Origin: Fomes fomentarius
Taxonomy: Eukaryota > Basidiomycota > Agaricomycetes > Polyporales > Polyporaceae
DNA length: 64,000 nucleotides
Assembly (NCBI GenBank): GCA_022606135.1
Contig: JABYQN010000001.1
Span: 4,774,001 to 4,838,000 of the forward strand
Direction of reading: 5' to 3'
Every line of letters starts with the position of its first letter. Positions within the stretch are counted from its first letter, which is position 1. The notes beneath the pieces were generated by a model. The model did no database searches. It was given only the letters and a program-made list of their open reading frames with translations, and was not told the origin of the DNA. This document shows positions 45,371-57,838 of the stretch, piece by piece. Position numbers and translations under genes: made by a program.

Positions 45371-47524
45371 TCAAGGCCGTGCATGAAGTCTGACGGGCAG
45401 CTCGGGCCTCGGCGAGGTGAGATAGTCCCTATAGTTCTCCTCATAGCTCCCGACGTCCCAGCCCTCCCGCAACCGGATCCTGAACCTCTGCAGTAGCGCA
45501 CAGGTGACCATCCGCATCTCCATCATCGCAACGCTCTTCCCTACACAATTCATCGGCCCTTGCGAGAATGGTAAGAACGCGGCCTCGTTGTGCACAAATG
45601 CCCCCATGTCGACGCCGTGCACTGAGGGATCAGATGGAGAAAGCTCGCCCGACGCGAGGAGCCAGCGCTCGGGCCAAAACGAGGATGTGTGAGGGGCGAA
45701 GTTGCGCGGGTCACGGTGGTTTGAGTAAGCGGGCGCCCAAACGATCGTCCCAGGCGGAATGCATCTGGAGCGCGATCAGCGACCACGTAACGTATGGAGC
45801 GAGTGAAAAGGAGATACATGTTGCCGGCGACGACTCCGGGTCCATCTAGTGGCACTTGGCGTTGTGTACCACTAGGGACAGGTGGGAACACACGTAGAGT
45901 CTCGTTTCTGAGCTCAGAGTATTAGCGCTAGCCTAAGGCCATGGGGATCTCCACAGTGACGGATACGCACATCACAGCTGAGAGGTACGACATCTCTCGA
46001 TAATGCGTCGGGTCAGTGGGATCCTCCCCTGCTGGATAGTATTTGTCGACCTCTGCTTGTAACTTCTCGTAGGCGTCGGGATGCGTGAGTATGCAGAAGA
46101 GCAAGCTTGTGAGTGCGTTGGATGTAGTGTCCGCTCCAGCAACTACGGCGAGAATACCGTCGTCGACGAGCTGCTGCATGGGCGGAGGGGGGATATCGGG
46201 CTGATCTTCTTGGTTCTAGTACAGGCCATAGATCAATCAGCAGCACTGTGTCGGCAGGAGGAACAAATCACTACCAGATAGTAGAAGAGATCCTTCGTCT
46301 TCGAACCCCTCTGCATGCGTGCCTTCGTGCACTCTGCGCAGCTCTTGAGAAGCGCACCAAGCTTCCCCGCCGCCGCTGGGATCTTCCCGATGTATACACC
46401 AAGCCAGGGAATATGCCCGAAGAACGTGGCGATACTTGCATACATTCCATTCCATATTGAGAAGGGCGCGCCGAAGGTCGTAAACGCAGATAGGACTCAC
46501 AGCATCCCATCCTCCAGCATCGCATACACGTTGTCCTTGTCGTGTCCTGCCTCTAGAAGCTCCGATCCACCGCCGAACGCCATATCTGACATGAAGTCGT
46601 AGCTTCCTCTCTCAATCAGCAGTAGTCTAACGGCGTAATAGAAGCACAGACGTACGAAAAGTAGCTGAACCAGTCTCCCAAGATAACTTCATCTTGTTGC
46701 TGCTCCAGCCTTGCTACGAGCTGGCGCGCCCTGCGGGAGATGAGCTGCTCGTATTCCTTGACTGCAACTTGACTCATGCCGCGATTCCAGTTCTTGCGGC
46801 GATGTAGGTGGTGCTCTAGATTTTGTATCCCCACCATAGGTAACGCGGTATCGGTGAGCAGCCTCCCTACAAACACTGACAATTCACCCGGGCATGGTCA
46901 GCCTATGAGGATTAGGACTGTCAACTATGACTGCGGGACAATCGTACGTACGCGGACCCTTTGGCAGACCCTGAGCGCCGATCAGGGTGTTGACAAGCGG
47001 CGCATCGCGAACAGAAAGCTCGTTTGGACCTTCCGCAGTTTTAGGGCTTACTCATTGATGATGCGAGAAGAACACTGTCTGACCTATCCGGACGACATCT
47101 CCGTACTTATCGTGCAGCGCCTTGACATACTTGTGTTGAAAGCCGGAGACGCAGGTCACAGCGAGTTTGAACTTCGATATCTTGCAGCTTATGGGTCCCG
47201 GATGGCGTGCGAGGGGATGAAGAGGCGAAAGCCGCTAAATGACGATGCTCGCGATGAGGGTCGAAAAGTATGTGGAAAAGACGACTATTGATAGCGGTGC
47301 AACCAAGATCGCGATGAGCGTAGGAGGCGCGACCAAGAGGAAGACATGAGTGGGGATGTTGTATGTCTCGTACTTCCGGAAGATCTGGTGTGTCGTCTAA
47401 GATGGATTGTCGGTATGAATGAGCAGCTCGTAAAGGACATGAAGTGACCCACCAGCGCGAGCGCGACAGTGATCACGATGGCTTGGGAGGACGAGGAGGT
47501 AGGATCCTGAGCTGCTGTAGCCAT
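45371..47524 (-). pseudogene. Cytochrome P450, array member 1, with in-frame stop
   Basis: Minus strand, nine exons: 47524-47453, 47396-47084, 47029-46952, 46875-46656, 46602-46501, 46434-46275, 46215-45971, 45907-45818, 45764-45371; 557 codons plus stop. P450 marks: I-helix VVAGADTTS, K-helix ETLR, FWPERW, heme loop FSQGPMNCVGKSVAM. The N-terminus has hydrophobic membrane segments as in ER-bound fungal P450s. In exon 2 the codon just before RLSPLHPLARHPGP is TAG (plus-strand 47235-47237); the next gene has TAC (Tyr) there. All other frames and splice sites are intact, so the loss is recent, or the base is a sequencing or strain variant. A downstream start would lack the membrane anchor. Exons 160, 245 and 90 nt match the other P450s exactly. 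Confidence 0.8.
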
Positions 47525-48351
47525 GAGCAAGAGGGAAGAAAGGAAGCACCACACGGATGGCTCTCCTCTCATATACGACCATGGATGACAGCTATCGATC
47601 TCTTCGTGGAAAATGCAACACACGGCCGGGAGTCGGCCGCAGTCCCTGTGACCCGATGAATGGAAGTCGCATGCTTTGGAGGTCTACGCGAACCCTCTTC
47701 CCATCGTCCGACTGTGTACCTGTTTTTGTTGCGCAGGAAGCCTATCCATAGGCAAATGGCTGCAAGCGGGGAAAGTTCTGAGCATACGTAGATGGCTCGT
47801 CAGCATCTGCTATTGCGTCATCGCACGGATGACAGATCCTTATGCCGTGGCAAACCCACCGTGCGTCTGAGCCTGGGTGAGTACGAGCGGGTAACTATAA
47901 CAGCTCCGCGATCCGCGAAATCCGAATCATCCCAGGGTCTGTCACTCACTGTCCACGCGACGCTGTTTGTAGTACCACGAATTTGAACATGAGAAGGGAA
48001 CCGTCGACCCCAACCCTAGGCCTGTGTACTGTTGGATACAGTCAGACCGGTGGAATGAAACGGAGAAAGGAACAGCTACTAGAATGGAGGAACCTTTCCT
48101 TCTGCGCATTCTTCAAGAGACTCTGGAAGCGAGGTATGTCAAGCCTCAGGTGTGGTTACACGAGGGTACAGTACCATCGCCATGGCCGCTATACGCACAC
48201 CATGCTGTCCAACACTGCGACCTACCATGTATGAACGGAGTGAACACTCACCGGACTCGAGGCAAACACCGATGTGAATATTATAACCATATATAGCTAC
48301 CTTGACCACGAAAGAGGGAGGTGGCCTGATTCAGACGCACCTACATATCTA
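47525..48351. other. Intergenic, 827 nt
   Basis: Upstream region of P450 member 1 and downstream region of member 2, both on the minus strand. No gene seen. Confidence 0.4.
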
Positions 48352-50575
48352 CTACCTCACCTCGATCACAACAGGATACCCAATCCTCGGCGCGGTGAAG
48401 TAGTCCCTGTACTCCCTCTCATACCGTCCCACATCCCACCCTTCTCCTAGCCTGAACGTGAAACGCTGCAACAACGCGCACACGACCATCCGCATCTCCT
48501 GCATCGCAAGGCTCTTCCCTACGCAATTCATTGGACCGTAGGAGAACGGTATGAACGCCGCCTCGTCGTGCACGAAGGACGCCATGTCGACCCCGCGTGC
48601 CGATGGGTCGGAGGGCGAGAGGTCCCCCGAGGCGAGCAACCAGCGTTCCGGCCAGAAAGAGGAGGGAGAGGGCGAGAAGTGCTTGGGCGAGTGGTGGTGT
48701 GTGTAGACGTGGTTGCAGAATATCGTCCCGGGTGGAATGCAGCTGGAATCATGTGAGAAGTGATCGTTAGCGCAAGCGTGCGAACGGGAGACGAGGTGGT
48801 GGAAGAGACGCACATATCGCCTACGATGACGCCCGGGCTGTTTGCTGGGACTTGACGCTGACTACCACTCGGTACCGGTGGGTAGACACGGAGCGTCTCG
48901 TTTCTGAGTTCAATCATCAGCGCGCTGGTGAGTGTCAAGACAGGGCATGAACGCACATGACGGCCGTAAGGTACGGCATATCACGATGGTGCTTCGTATC
49001 GAGCACGTTCTCACCCTGCGCGTAGTACTTGTCCACTTCCTCCTGGAGCCGTTCATACACTTCGGGATGCGTCAGGAGACAGTACATCAGACTTGTGAGA
49101 GCGGTGGACGTCGTGTCCGCTCCGGCGATGATCGCCAGCACGCCATCGTCGATGAGTTGTTGCATAGGTGGAGGCGGAGCGTCATTGACATCCTCTTGGT
49201 TCTGCCCAAGCGCGTTGAACATCGGTGAGACGCGGGATTACGGGGACGAAACAATACGCACGAGATAGTGGAACAGGTCCTTCGTCTTGGAGCCCCTCCG
49301 CAGGCGCTCAGTCGCACACTCCATGCATCGGTTGAGAAGGATGATGAGGTTGCCTGTGGCAGCGGGGACCTTTCCGATGTACGGCCCGAGCCATGGTACA
49401 TGGGCGAAGAACGTCGCGATGCTTGCTCAGGATGTGGGTTAATGGATGCACATGCGCAGGGGCCGAAGACAAGAGAAATAGTGCTCACAACATCGCATCG
49501 TCAAGCAGCGCCCACACGTTGCCCTCATCATGACCCGCTTCTAACAGCTCCGACCCTCCGCCAAACGCCATATCCGACATAAAATCGTAGCTTCAAACAC
49601 ACAGCAGACATGAGCCCTTGAGGACTCTTGCGCAAAATAGCAAGAGTACTCACGTGAAGTAACTGAACCAATTTCCGATCACCACTTGACCCTTCTGCTC
49701 CTCCAGCCGCCCGACGAGTTGACGCACGCGATTCGCGATAAGATGTTCGTACTCCTTCAACGCAGCCTGATTGAGGCCTCTGGTCCACTTCTTCCGCCGG
49801 TTGAGATGCACGTCCAAGTCCTGGATACCGACCATGGGGAGGTTTGTGTCGGAAAGGACGCGTCCTACGAACACTGGAAGAGGTGGCATTATGCACGATC
49901 AGTCTCGCGATGCGCTGGACATTGGGAGGGATGGACGTACTCGGGCCTTTAGGTACGCCATTAGTCCCGAGGAGCGGGCCGATGAGGGAGGAGTTGCATA
50001 TTGAAAGCTCGTTCGGGCCTTCGGGGGTACAGTTCACTCGTGAGGGAGAGTGCGATGGTCTATGAGGAAGGAGACGCACCAGTCCGAACTACGTCCCCGT
50101 ACCGCTCGTGGAGCGACTTGATGTACTTATGTGAGTACCCGGGAATAGAGATCGCAGCAAGATAGAGCTTCGAGATCTTGCACCCAATCGGACCAGGGTA
50201 GCGGGCGAGGGGGTGAAACGGCGAGAGTCGGTAGATGACGGTCGACACGACGAGTGTGACGAAGTACGTTGAGTATATCGTGAGCACTGCACGACTCAGC
50301 GGCCAGTCCGGAGGTGCGAGGAACGCGACACACAGTGACGGCGGAAGGAATAGCAGGGAGGCATGAACGGAGATCTTAAAGGTCTCGTACTTGCGGAACA
50401 GTTGGTGTGCAACCTGGAAAGGGTGTCAAACGTGGCGCAGCAAGGGGCGACGGAGGAAGCCAGGACTTTTCGAGGTATACGAATTCAGAATAGAATGACG
50501 TACTAGAGCCAGGGACGCAGCTACTGCCACTGCTTGAGAGGAAGAAGGCGTCGATCCTGTGTCTGTTGCAACCAT
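48352..50575 (-). CDS. Cytochrome P450, array member 2
   Basis: Minus strand, nine exons: 50575-50504, 50413-50080, 50018-49941, 49873-49654, 49590-49489, 49421-49262, 49201-48957, 48903-48814, 48742-48352; 563 aa, intact. Marks in order: N-terminal hydrophobic helices, VIYRLSPFHPLARYPGP, RYGDVVR, SYDFMSDMAFGGG-type segment, I-helix IIAGADTTS, ETLR, FWPERW, heme loop FSYGPMNCVGKSLAM. It is a heme-thiolate monooxygenase, expected in the ER membrane with a P450 reductase partner. The substrate is not deducible. It is the closest relative of member 1 by exon lengths and sequence. The glycine in the usual RIG motif is preserved as RTG. Confidence 0.9.
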
Positions 50576-52377
50576 GGCCCTCTCACCGCGGAGAAATGGG
50601 CGGGAGTGACCGAAGGAGGAAAGGGATTCAGGAAGGACCTCAGCTCGCTCGGACCACTTATAGGTGGGAATCCGAGCGTAATGGTGTGGGACGCGTTAAT
50701 GAGTGAGGTGTGCGGCCGCCGCGGCGACCGCGCTAGAGTCTCCCGAGTGCAGGGACGGCCAGAAGATCTTTTCGGCTGCTTATACAACGGATCCGTCAAC
50801 CGTGAGACGACCCGATATTACAAGGAGTCCGGACCAAACCTTACCGGATGCTTGCTGCCGTAATCGTATCAAAGGCACTTCTTCCGACACGTCTCCCCGG
50901 GCCTCTGGCGAATTCACATGATTGACTTTGAGGGAGTTGAGCAGAAACAGCAAGCACCATGTTGCAGCGATGCTGGATCGGACTATCGACACGACGCAGT
51001 TATAATGGATTGGGGTACTTAGTTGCAATAACAGCTTCATGTTGATATCAATAACCAGCCTTGGCGGCGGCTATGGCGCCGAGGCCAGCCGCGACGCTAA
51101 TCTGGAGTGAATTTTTGGACTGTTGGTGGTGACTATCCTTGTATTCAAATATACAAGAATCGTGTGTACTCACCGTTTCTATACTGTATCCCCCGATCAT
51201 GAAGAGTCAGCCTACAGATAACGTAGTATCCAAAGTTGCGGGCACGAGTAGTTTTTCCTACATCTACCACAGTGCGGTAGCATACTCCAGGTCTTCCAAC
51301 CAAGTTCCTCTATGTTTTGAAATGAAGTTTCGATGATATGGATATATACTACTTGACTCGGTTGCTGAAGCAGAGTGGCAGACATCCGACACGTAACTCG
51401 TGGAACGGGCTTCCAATCCCGTATGAAGATCCACGATTCAACAGCGCGAAGGCGCATCGCAAAAGCATAGACGCAGGTCGGGCAGGACTCGGAGCTGAAC
51501 AAGATCGGGAACGTCACGAGTGGTAGGAGCAAAAGAGGTGCATGAATATCGTTATGACTCAGAGCGCCCATTGATCACGTTTGACGCGTTACGTCACGCG
51601 TATCCCTTGTCACGCGAAAATGCCATGAACATCCGATTCCCCTTTCCCTCTTTTCTCAATGCACACCTGTGTTTGAGACGTAACTTTTTGCTTGGCGGTC
51701 AACCACCATACAACTCCGGCAGGTCCATATAATTAGCGTCACCCAACGGCGTTTAGTCATGGCTAAGTTGGCAGCTTCAAGCTTCAAGCCTCACTCGCAT
51801 CATGCATACCAGCCTCGGACAGGCGTACTATGAGACTGCTGATATATCACTCGTGCTTTGCTACAAGTACTAGATGACTATACTACACCCTGTGCTCCGA
51901 ATTTTGAGCAGCACTGGAACCCCATCGCGAGCGACATCGTTCTGATTCACGCAGCTCCATCCTGCAACTGCGCACATGTTCAGCGTTTGCAGAGCGACGC
52001 AAACTATCATCCGCATCTTCTAAACGCAAAGCTAGCTCTCAATACAGCTCATCAGACCATGTGAGAACCACGAGTAAACGATCGCCCTCAGGCTCTCATA
52101 GTGAACAAATCCTTCTACTACTAGTAGCTCGTCCCTGGTGTAGGAGAGTAAGAACGAGTCAGATAAAAGACCTGCGGTGGGCTTTATCGAGCTTCTCCTC
52201 AACCGTTCATCCTTGAAGGACATGGCATATCTTGAAACGAGTATACAAATACAAATACAAGGTACCCCCCTACTCGTGTCGAACGGGCATCCACAATTGC
52301 GACTACAAGACCGGGGCCATAGAGCTTGGCATTGTCTTTAGTTTCGTGGTTGAGTCTACCCAAGCAACCCGTCGCCG
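50576..52377. other. Intergenic, 1.8 kb
   Basis: No supported gene. The left half is the upstream region of P450 member 2; the right half is the 3' flank of 7TM member 3. Open frames are short and overlap on both strands. Confidence 0.4.
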
Positions 52378-53982
52378 TCAAGCTTCCATTTTGATCACGC
52401 TCTCCAATTCTTTGACTCCAAGCTGTGTATCGTCCTCAGAGTGCTGTCCAACTGTTGACGAGGACGAGCCGGGATGGTTTGCAAGAGCAGAGTTGCGGGC
52501 CTGAGCTCTCATACGCTCCGCCAGCGATGGTCGAGTTAGCGAGACAGAAGTGGGGATATGAGATGATAGTTCCAGGGAGGATGTCGGTTCATGCGTAGAC
52601 AAGGTCTTCTCCATTTGAGATTTCTGCAGAGCAACCAGGACGATGATAGCCATAGGATATATGGTCTGATAAGACGTGAACAAAGTGACAAATCCAGACC
52701 AGGCTGAAGTGTCTGCTTACAATGACAGGTACTAGACCTCCATCTACGACATATTGCACAACGCTCCAGAAGCTGTTGCCGTCGTTGAGGTTATCGAAGA
52801 GCGTCCCTCTGCTCACACGAATCTGAAAGGCAACAACGAATATCTACATGACCGCGGGGTGAGTATGACAATGCTATTTTGAGATATTGACCACCTCAAG
52901 GTCGGTGCCTACCCATATAATGCCATACGTCAAGCCAGACTCGGTGAGTAGAATCAAGATTCTTTCGACGTTGGTCATAGCAGTTCCCCCGGCGAAATAC
53001 TTCCTCAGCATCCTGCCGTGTGCCCTACAAGCGCATGTGAATGCAGTACTTTGGAATAGGTGGGATGCGCTAGCTTACCAGGCTTTATATCCCGTCAGAG
53101 ATGTTGCCACAAGGTTGCTCACTAAGGAGAGGATAGCTGCAGCAGCGCCAACCCGCGTCCCCGTAAACAGCTGCCCAAAACCTGGATCACTGCGGTCTAG
53201 CTCAAAATTGCATGCTCCGCATGTATCCGCAGTGCTGATAGCTAACGTCATAACCGAAATCAAGCTCCGTGGTAGTAGAGGCACAATGTTGCGCCACTCA
53301 CCAAACGTTCCGAGGAGGAGAACCGTGCATAGAGATAGAACAAATGATTTTGATCTGCCGTTCCAAAGGACGACTGCACGCCACCAGACGACGGCATCAC
53401 CGACGACAATCTACATCTTCATCGGTCAGTGTTCAAACCTCTGAGACCTAACTGAAAGAGCACTTACGCTGATAGTCAAGCTAGCGGTCTGTACACACGA
53501 CATCCTATCGCCTACTTCTGCTGTGCGTATTGGGTTGAATAGAGCGTGGGCGTCGCATCTGGAGAGAGCAAGTGCTGCAGCTGAGGCTTCCCCAGCGTAT
53601 GTGAGATTTCGCTTGATAGCAGCGGCCCAGAACACCACGTTTGAGAGGTAAAGGATGGTAGTTGCGCAGAGTAGCTTGAATGGACGCCGACCCACACGAC
53701 TTTTCGCACTGCAGTTGACGTCACTTCTGCATTACTTCGCGCATGTGAGCGGTTCGACATACAGGAGGATAGACGTGGTAGCCAAGGCAAGACCGGTAGC
53801 AAGACCTGCATGAAACATGGTTAGTAGTGGAGAAGCTCCAGTACCATCAAGCTCAACGTACCAAAGAGGACCGTAGAGATTAGCGTGGTCACGAGTTGCC
53901 GCGCTGAGCCGGTCGAGTCGAGGACTAGAACGTAGAATGCCTCGGTTCCGGAGCAACTGGGGTCAAGTCCTATGGGGAACAT
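52378..53982 (-). CDS. Seven-transmembrane protein, array member 3
   Basis: Minus strand, eight exons: 53982-53862, 53805-53763, 53708-53468, 53410-53302, 53241-53079, 53024-52913, 52843-52721, 52665-52378; 399 aa. Family marks: VVGDAVVWWRAVVLW, GFGQLFTGTRVGAAAAIL, NLVATSLTGYKAW, NVERILILLTESGLTYG, YVVDGGLVPVI, YPMAIIVLVALQKSQM. The Cys pair CGACNFELD precedes the fourth helix, as CQACNLNLV does in member 4. It is the only array member on the minus strand. It lies between P450 members 2 and 3 and has the same orientation as both. The tail after the last helix is Ser-rich, about 75 residues. Confidence 0.85.
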
Positions 53983-55133
53983 CTCACACTTGTATACAGA
54001 GGTATACGTAGCGAGGACAGGATGTGAGGACCTGCTTGCAAAAATACTGTATCTATATACCTAGCGAGAGCTTCTTGTGTCTCCATCTGTCACGATCAGA
54101 CACCGAACCTCTCTTGTCAGGAGACAGAATCTCACCTTCAAACTGCCTGTCCAATAGAATCCCGCTTCGGACCCTGCATTCATTGACTCTCGGCGGGCTA
54201 TCAAGTAGGTAAATTCAACCTCGCGATTTTGTCTGTGGCTCAGCTAAAGTGGGTGCGTAAACGTTCATGACGCAATGGTAGTATGATCTTTTCCCTCTGA
54301 GCGTTACTCCGCCACCCTGTAAGACGAGACTGGGGCATAGCTGCACCGCATTTTGACTCTTGTAGTACAAACGTTCCCAGACTGTATGGCGTAGAAGCTG
54401 CACGTCATTGCATAACATGAATGACGTGCAGATCGACAGTTGATCTGCGGACACCAACACCATAGTATCATCGTCAACGCCGGCAACACCTCCCAGCCCA
54501 GTCAGGTGGCGGTGGCCAAAATCAGTCGATTGATATAGAGTCTGCGTTAATGACATAGAATGTAAACTGAACCATTATTCAATGGGCTGCACCGCTGGAA
54601 TGCAGTGGCCTAATTCAGTCCGTATGTCTATGGATACAGACTCACAGTCCAGCGTGGTTCAGTAGAGCCCCTGGACAGGCTCCGAAGGTTAATCCGGGTC
54701 TCTCGATGATCATGCGAAGATGCAGACTCGGCTTCGCCGGCGAGCCTGCGGTCTGTCAGAGAGGCGGCGCTGCGAAGATGTGGCGGCCCTAAATACGCGC
54801 CCGACATCCAAGAGTGAAGAGAAGACTTGGAGAAGACCATGTAGTGAGGCAACTATAGCCCCCGTGTTTCAGAGAGTCCGTACAAAACGCACCGCGAGGG
54901 TCAAGACGGAGCCCCCAGACATATATGGATACCAGAACGTCGTATCTGTACGACCCCAACTTTCCACCGGATGATACACTTGAAGATCGAGCACAAGGAA
55001 GCTATGATTGTTTCACTAGTTTGTGAGTGCCCACCTCGTTGCCAGCCCCGAGGTCCAAGCAACAGTACACAAGAGTCCGAACGGAGCGCAACCATCTTGG
55101 AACCACCATACGTCCGTAACTCAAACGCGATCC
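53983..55133. other. Intergenic, 1.15 kb
   Basis: Upstream region of 7TM member 3 and 3' flank of P450 member 3. A minus-strand open frame at 54215-54556 reads protein-like in places (VSADQLSICTSFMLCND) but has no splice context or motif, so it is not called. Confidence 0.35.
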
Positions 55134-57838
55134 CTACGCCCGCGTGGTGAGAAGGACAGGCACCTCCGGCCGCGTCGCGACAAAGTAGTCCTTATACCCC
55201 TTCTCATACTCGCCCACATCGTACCCGTCCCGGAACCTGACCTCGAACCGATGGAGGAGCGCACACACGACCGTGCGCATCTCCTGCATGCCGAGGCCCT
55301 TGCCCACGCAGTTCAGCGGCCCGTGCGAGAATGCCATGAAGGCCGCCTCGTTGTGGTGGAGCTGCAGCGCCTTGGCGTCGCCCGAGATCGGCGACGGGTC
55401 GGACGGCGAGGCGGGGGAGGGGAGCGGGGCGTCTGACAGAGACATCTGGCCCGACGCGATGAGCCAGCGTTCGGGCCAGAAGGTGTTCGGGAACGTGAAG
55501 TTGCGCGCGTCGCGATGGAGGGAATAAGGCGGAACGATGAACTGTGTTCCTGCAGGGAGGTATCTGTCGAGCGCGGCTGTCAGCGTGAAGAAGTGCCGTG
55601 CATGATGGTGCTCACATGGACCCAGCTTGGACGCCACTGGAGCTGTGAGGAACCTTCCGCGGACTGCTGGTCATCACCGGAGGGAAGAGGCGTACCGCCT
55701 CGTTGCTGCATCGAGACAAACCATTGTCAGAATCCTGACTGCAACCGCATGCGCGGGCAGAGGGCTTACATCACCGCCTGCAGATAGGGCATCTCGCGGT
55801 GATACTTCATGTCGAACACGTTCTCGCCCTGGGGATAGAACTTGTCGACTTCGGCCTGCAGGCGCTTGTATGCATCAGGGTACGCCAGAAGACAGAACAC
55901 AATACTGTTCATCGCGCTGGAGACTGTATCTGCGCCGGCAACGATCGCGAGGATGCCGTCATCAATGAGCTGACGCATGGGTGGCGGTTGCCGTTCGGGC
56001 AGATCTTCGTTGTTCTGGGTGAAACACAGTGGATGAGCCGGGATGTGGCGGATGCTCTGATTGAGAAGGCAATTACCAAGTAATGAAAGAGATCCCGGGT
56101 CGTCGAGCCCCGCTCCAACCGTTGCATCGCGAATCCTTGCCCGTGCAAGATAAACTCGTTCAGCGGCTTCACAGCAGCCGGGATGTGGCTAATGTAGATA
56201 CCAAGCCACGGTACTTGGGATAAGAACGTTGCAGGTCTGAGATACATCGGCGTCAGTGCCAGGTCCAGCGCATTTACCGCGTGATACATACACAACCCCC
56301 TCCTCGATCACACGCCAGACGTGGTTCTTGTCACCTTCTTGCAGTAGTTCTGACCCGCCACCAAACCTATCCAATCATCGATCAGTTGTGCGCCACCTGA
56401 CCACTGAGGTCGGTCGAACTTACGCCATATCGCACATGAAGTCGTAGCTATCATTAACGTCAGTTATGTCCTACGACTTTGTCAATACCCCCACCTGAAG
56501 TAGTTGAACCATTTGCCCATGTCAACCACACCGTTCTGCTCCGCCAGGCGGTCAACGAGCTGTCGCGCTCGCTTGATGATGAGATGCTGGAATTCCTTGA
56601 GCGCCGATGGACCAAGCCCACGGTTCCAAGCACGGCGTCGTCGGAGATGTTCCTCGGTATCAGAGATGCCGACCATGGGCACGTTCGTCTCTGTAAGCAT
56701 TGCGCCGACGAAGTCTTGGATGAATCATGTCAGCTTAGTGATAGCGATCGACTGACGATGGACAGATGAGGCGAATCAGCCGAGATGGGAGGCCCCTGAC
56801 GGACTGCACATAAACATGCCATACCACCGCTATTCAACGAGCGCCCACGACTTCGATAGAGCCACCTTGACAACCATCTGGATGTCGAGGCAGGACCCAG
56901 CCCACGCGTATGGACACCAGTTCACGTATTGCACTTGGGCGCGGAGGTCTCGGCATAGCACAGAACCACACGAATCGGTCGCAGAGCGGACGCCTGCGAT
57001 TCTAAGGCCGACTCCCGAGCGCGCAGGAAGGAGATACGCGCAGCAATGTGGTCTTCTCGCAACAGCCGGGGCGTTTGCGCAGAATCGCAGACCATGCGGC
57101 GATAGAAGAAGGGCGAAGGATACGTAGCAAGTACTCACTCGGTCCTTTGCCCACACCGGACGAGCCCATGAGCGCACCAATCAGCGAGGGGTCACGGATC
57201 GTCAGTTCGTTCGGCCCTACAGTAAGCCGTCAGTAGTCGTAGTATATGGGAGGTGCGACCGGCGGGTATAAGCGTTTCAGTGCGAATCAGGACAGGTCAA
57301 GGTTGAGATTAGCCCGGGGATATCAGAGCGCGTGAGGTGCGACGCACCTATCCGGACGATGTCTCCGTAACGCTCGTGAAGAGCAAGATAGTACCGGTTC
57401 TGCCTGCCATCAACGGTTATGAAGGCGTTCCATAACTTTGTTGTCCGACATAGTAGAGGCCCGGGGTATTGTGCTAGTGGATGCCAAGGAGAAAGCCGAT
57501 AGAGGATGACGGAGAACGTAAGGACGCCGAAGTATAAGCCATAGTAGTAGGAAGTCGTATATGGACTTGCAGGAGAAGAGATAGACGTTGTTATGACACA
57601 GTCGCATAACGCGACGAAAGTTGGTGGTACGAGTAGTAGGACGGCATGGATGGGAATGGAGTATGTCTCGTGTCTGCGGAAGACTTGGTGTGCGAGCTGT
57701 GTTACGACGATCCAGAAGCGCGTCATGCGACTGCCAAATTGAGTGAGTCACCAGACTTACGAGTGCCAAAGCAATCAGAAGCAAAGTAGTTGAGTACACA
57801 TTGGGGAAGAAGGTGGCCTGAACGGTTGCGGGATTCAT
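55134..57838 (-). CDS. Cytochrome P450, array member 3
   Basis: Minus strand, ten exons: 57838-57761, 57696-57348, 57216-57139, 56714-56495, 56447-56424, 56366-56292, 56236-56077, 56014-55770, 55705-55616, 55563-55134; 582 aa. Marks: N-terminal hydrophobic segments, LYRLSPWHPLAQYPGP, RYGDIVRIG, GPNELTIRDPSLIG, I-helix IVAGADTVSS, EAVR, FWPERW, heme loop FSHGPLNCVGKGLGM. Two changes set it apart: the exon for YDFMCDMAFGGG is split by an extra intron (24-nt plus 75-nt exons), and the intron before exon 4 is 424 nt, against about 55-90 nt in relatives. The second Thr after AGAD is Val, and the usual Ala at the end of the heme loop is Gly. Otherwise intact. Confidence 0.88.
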
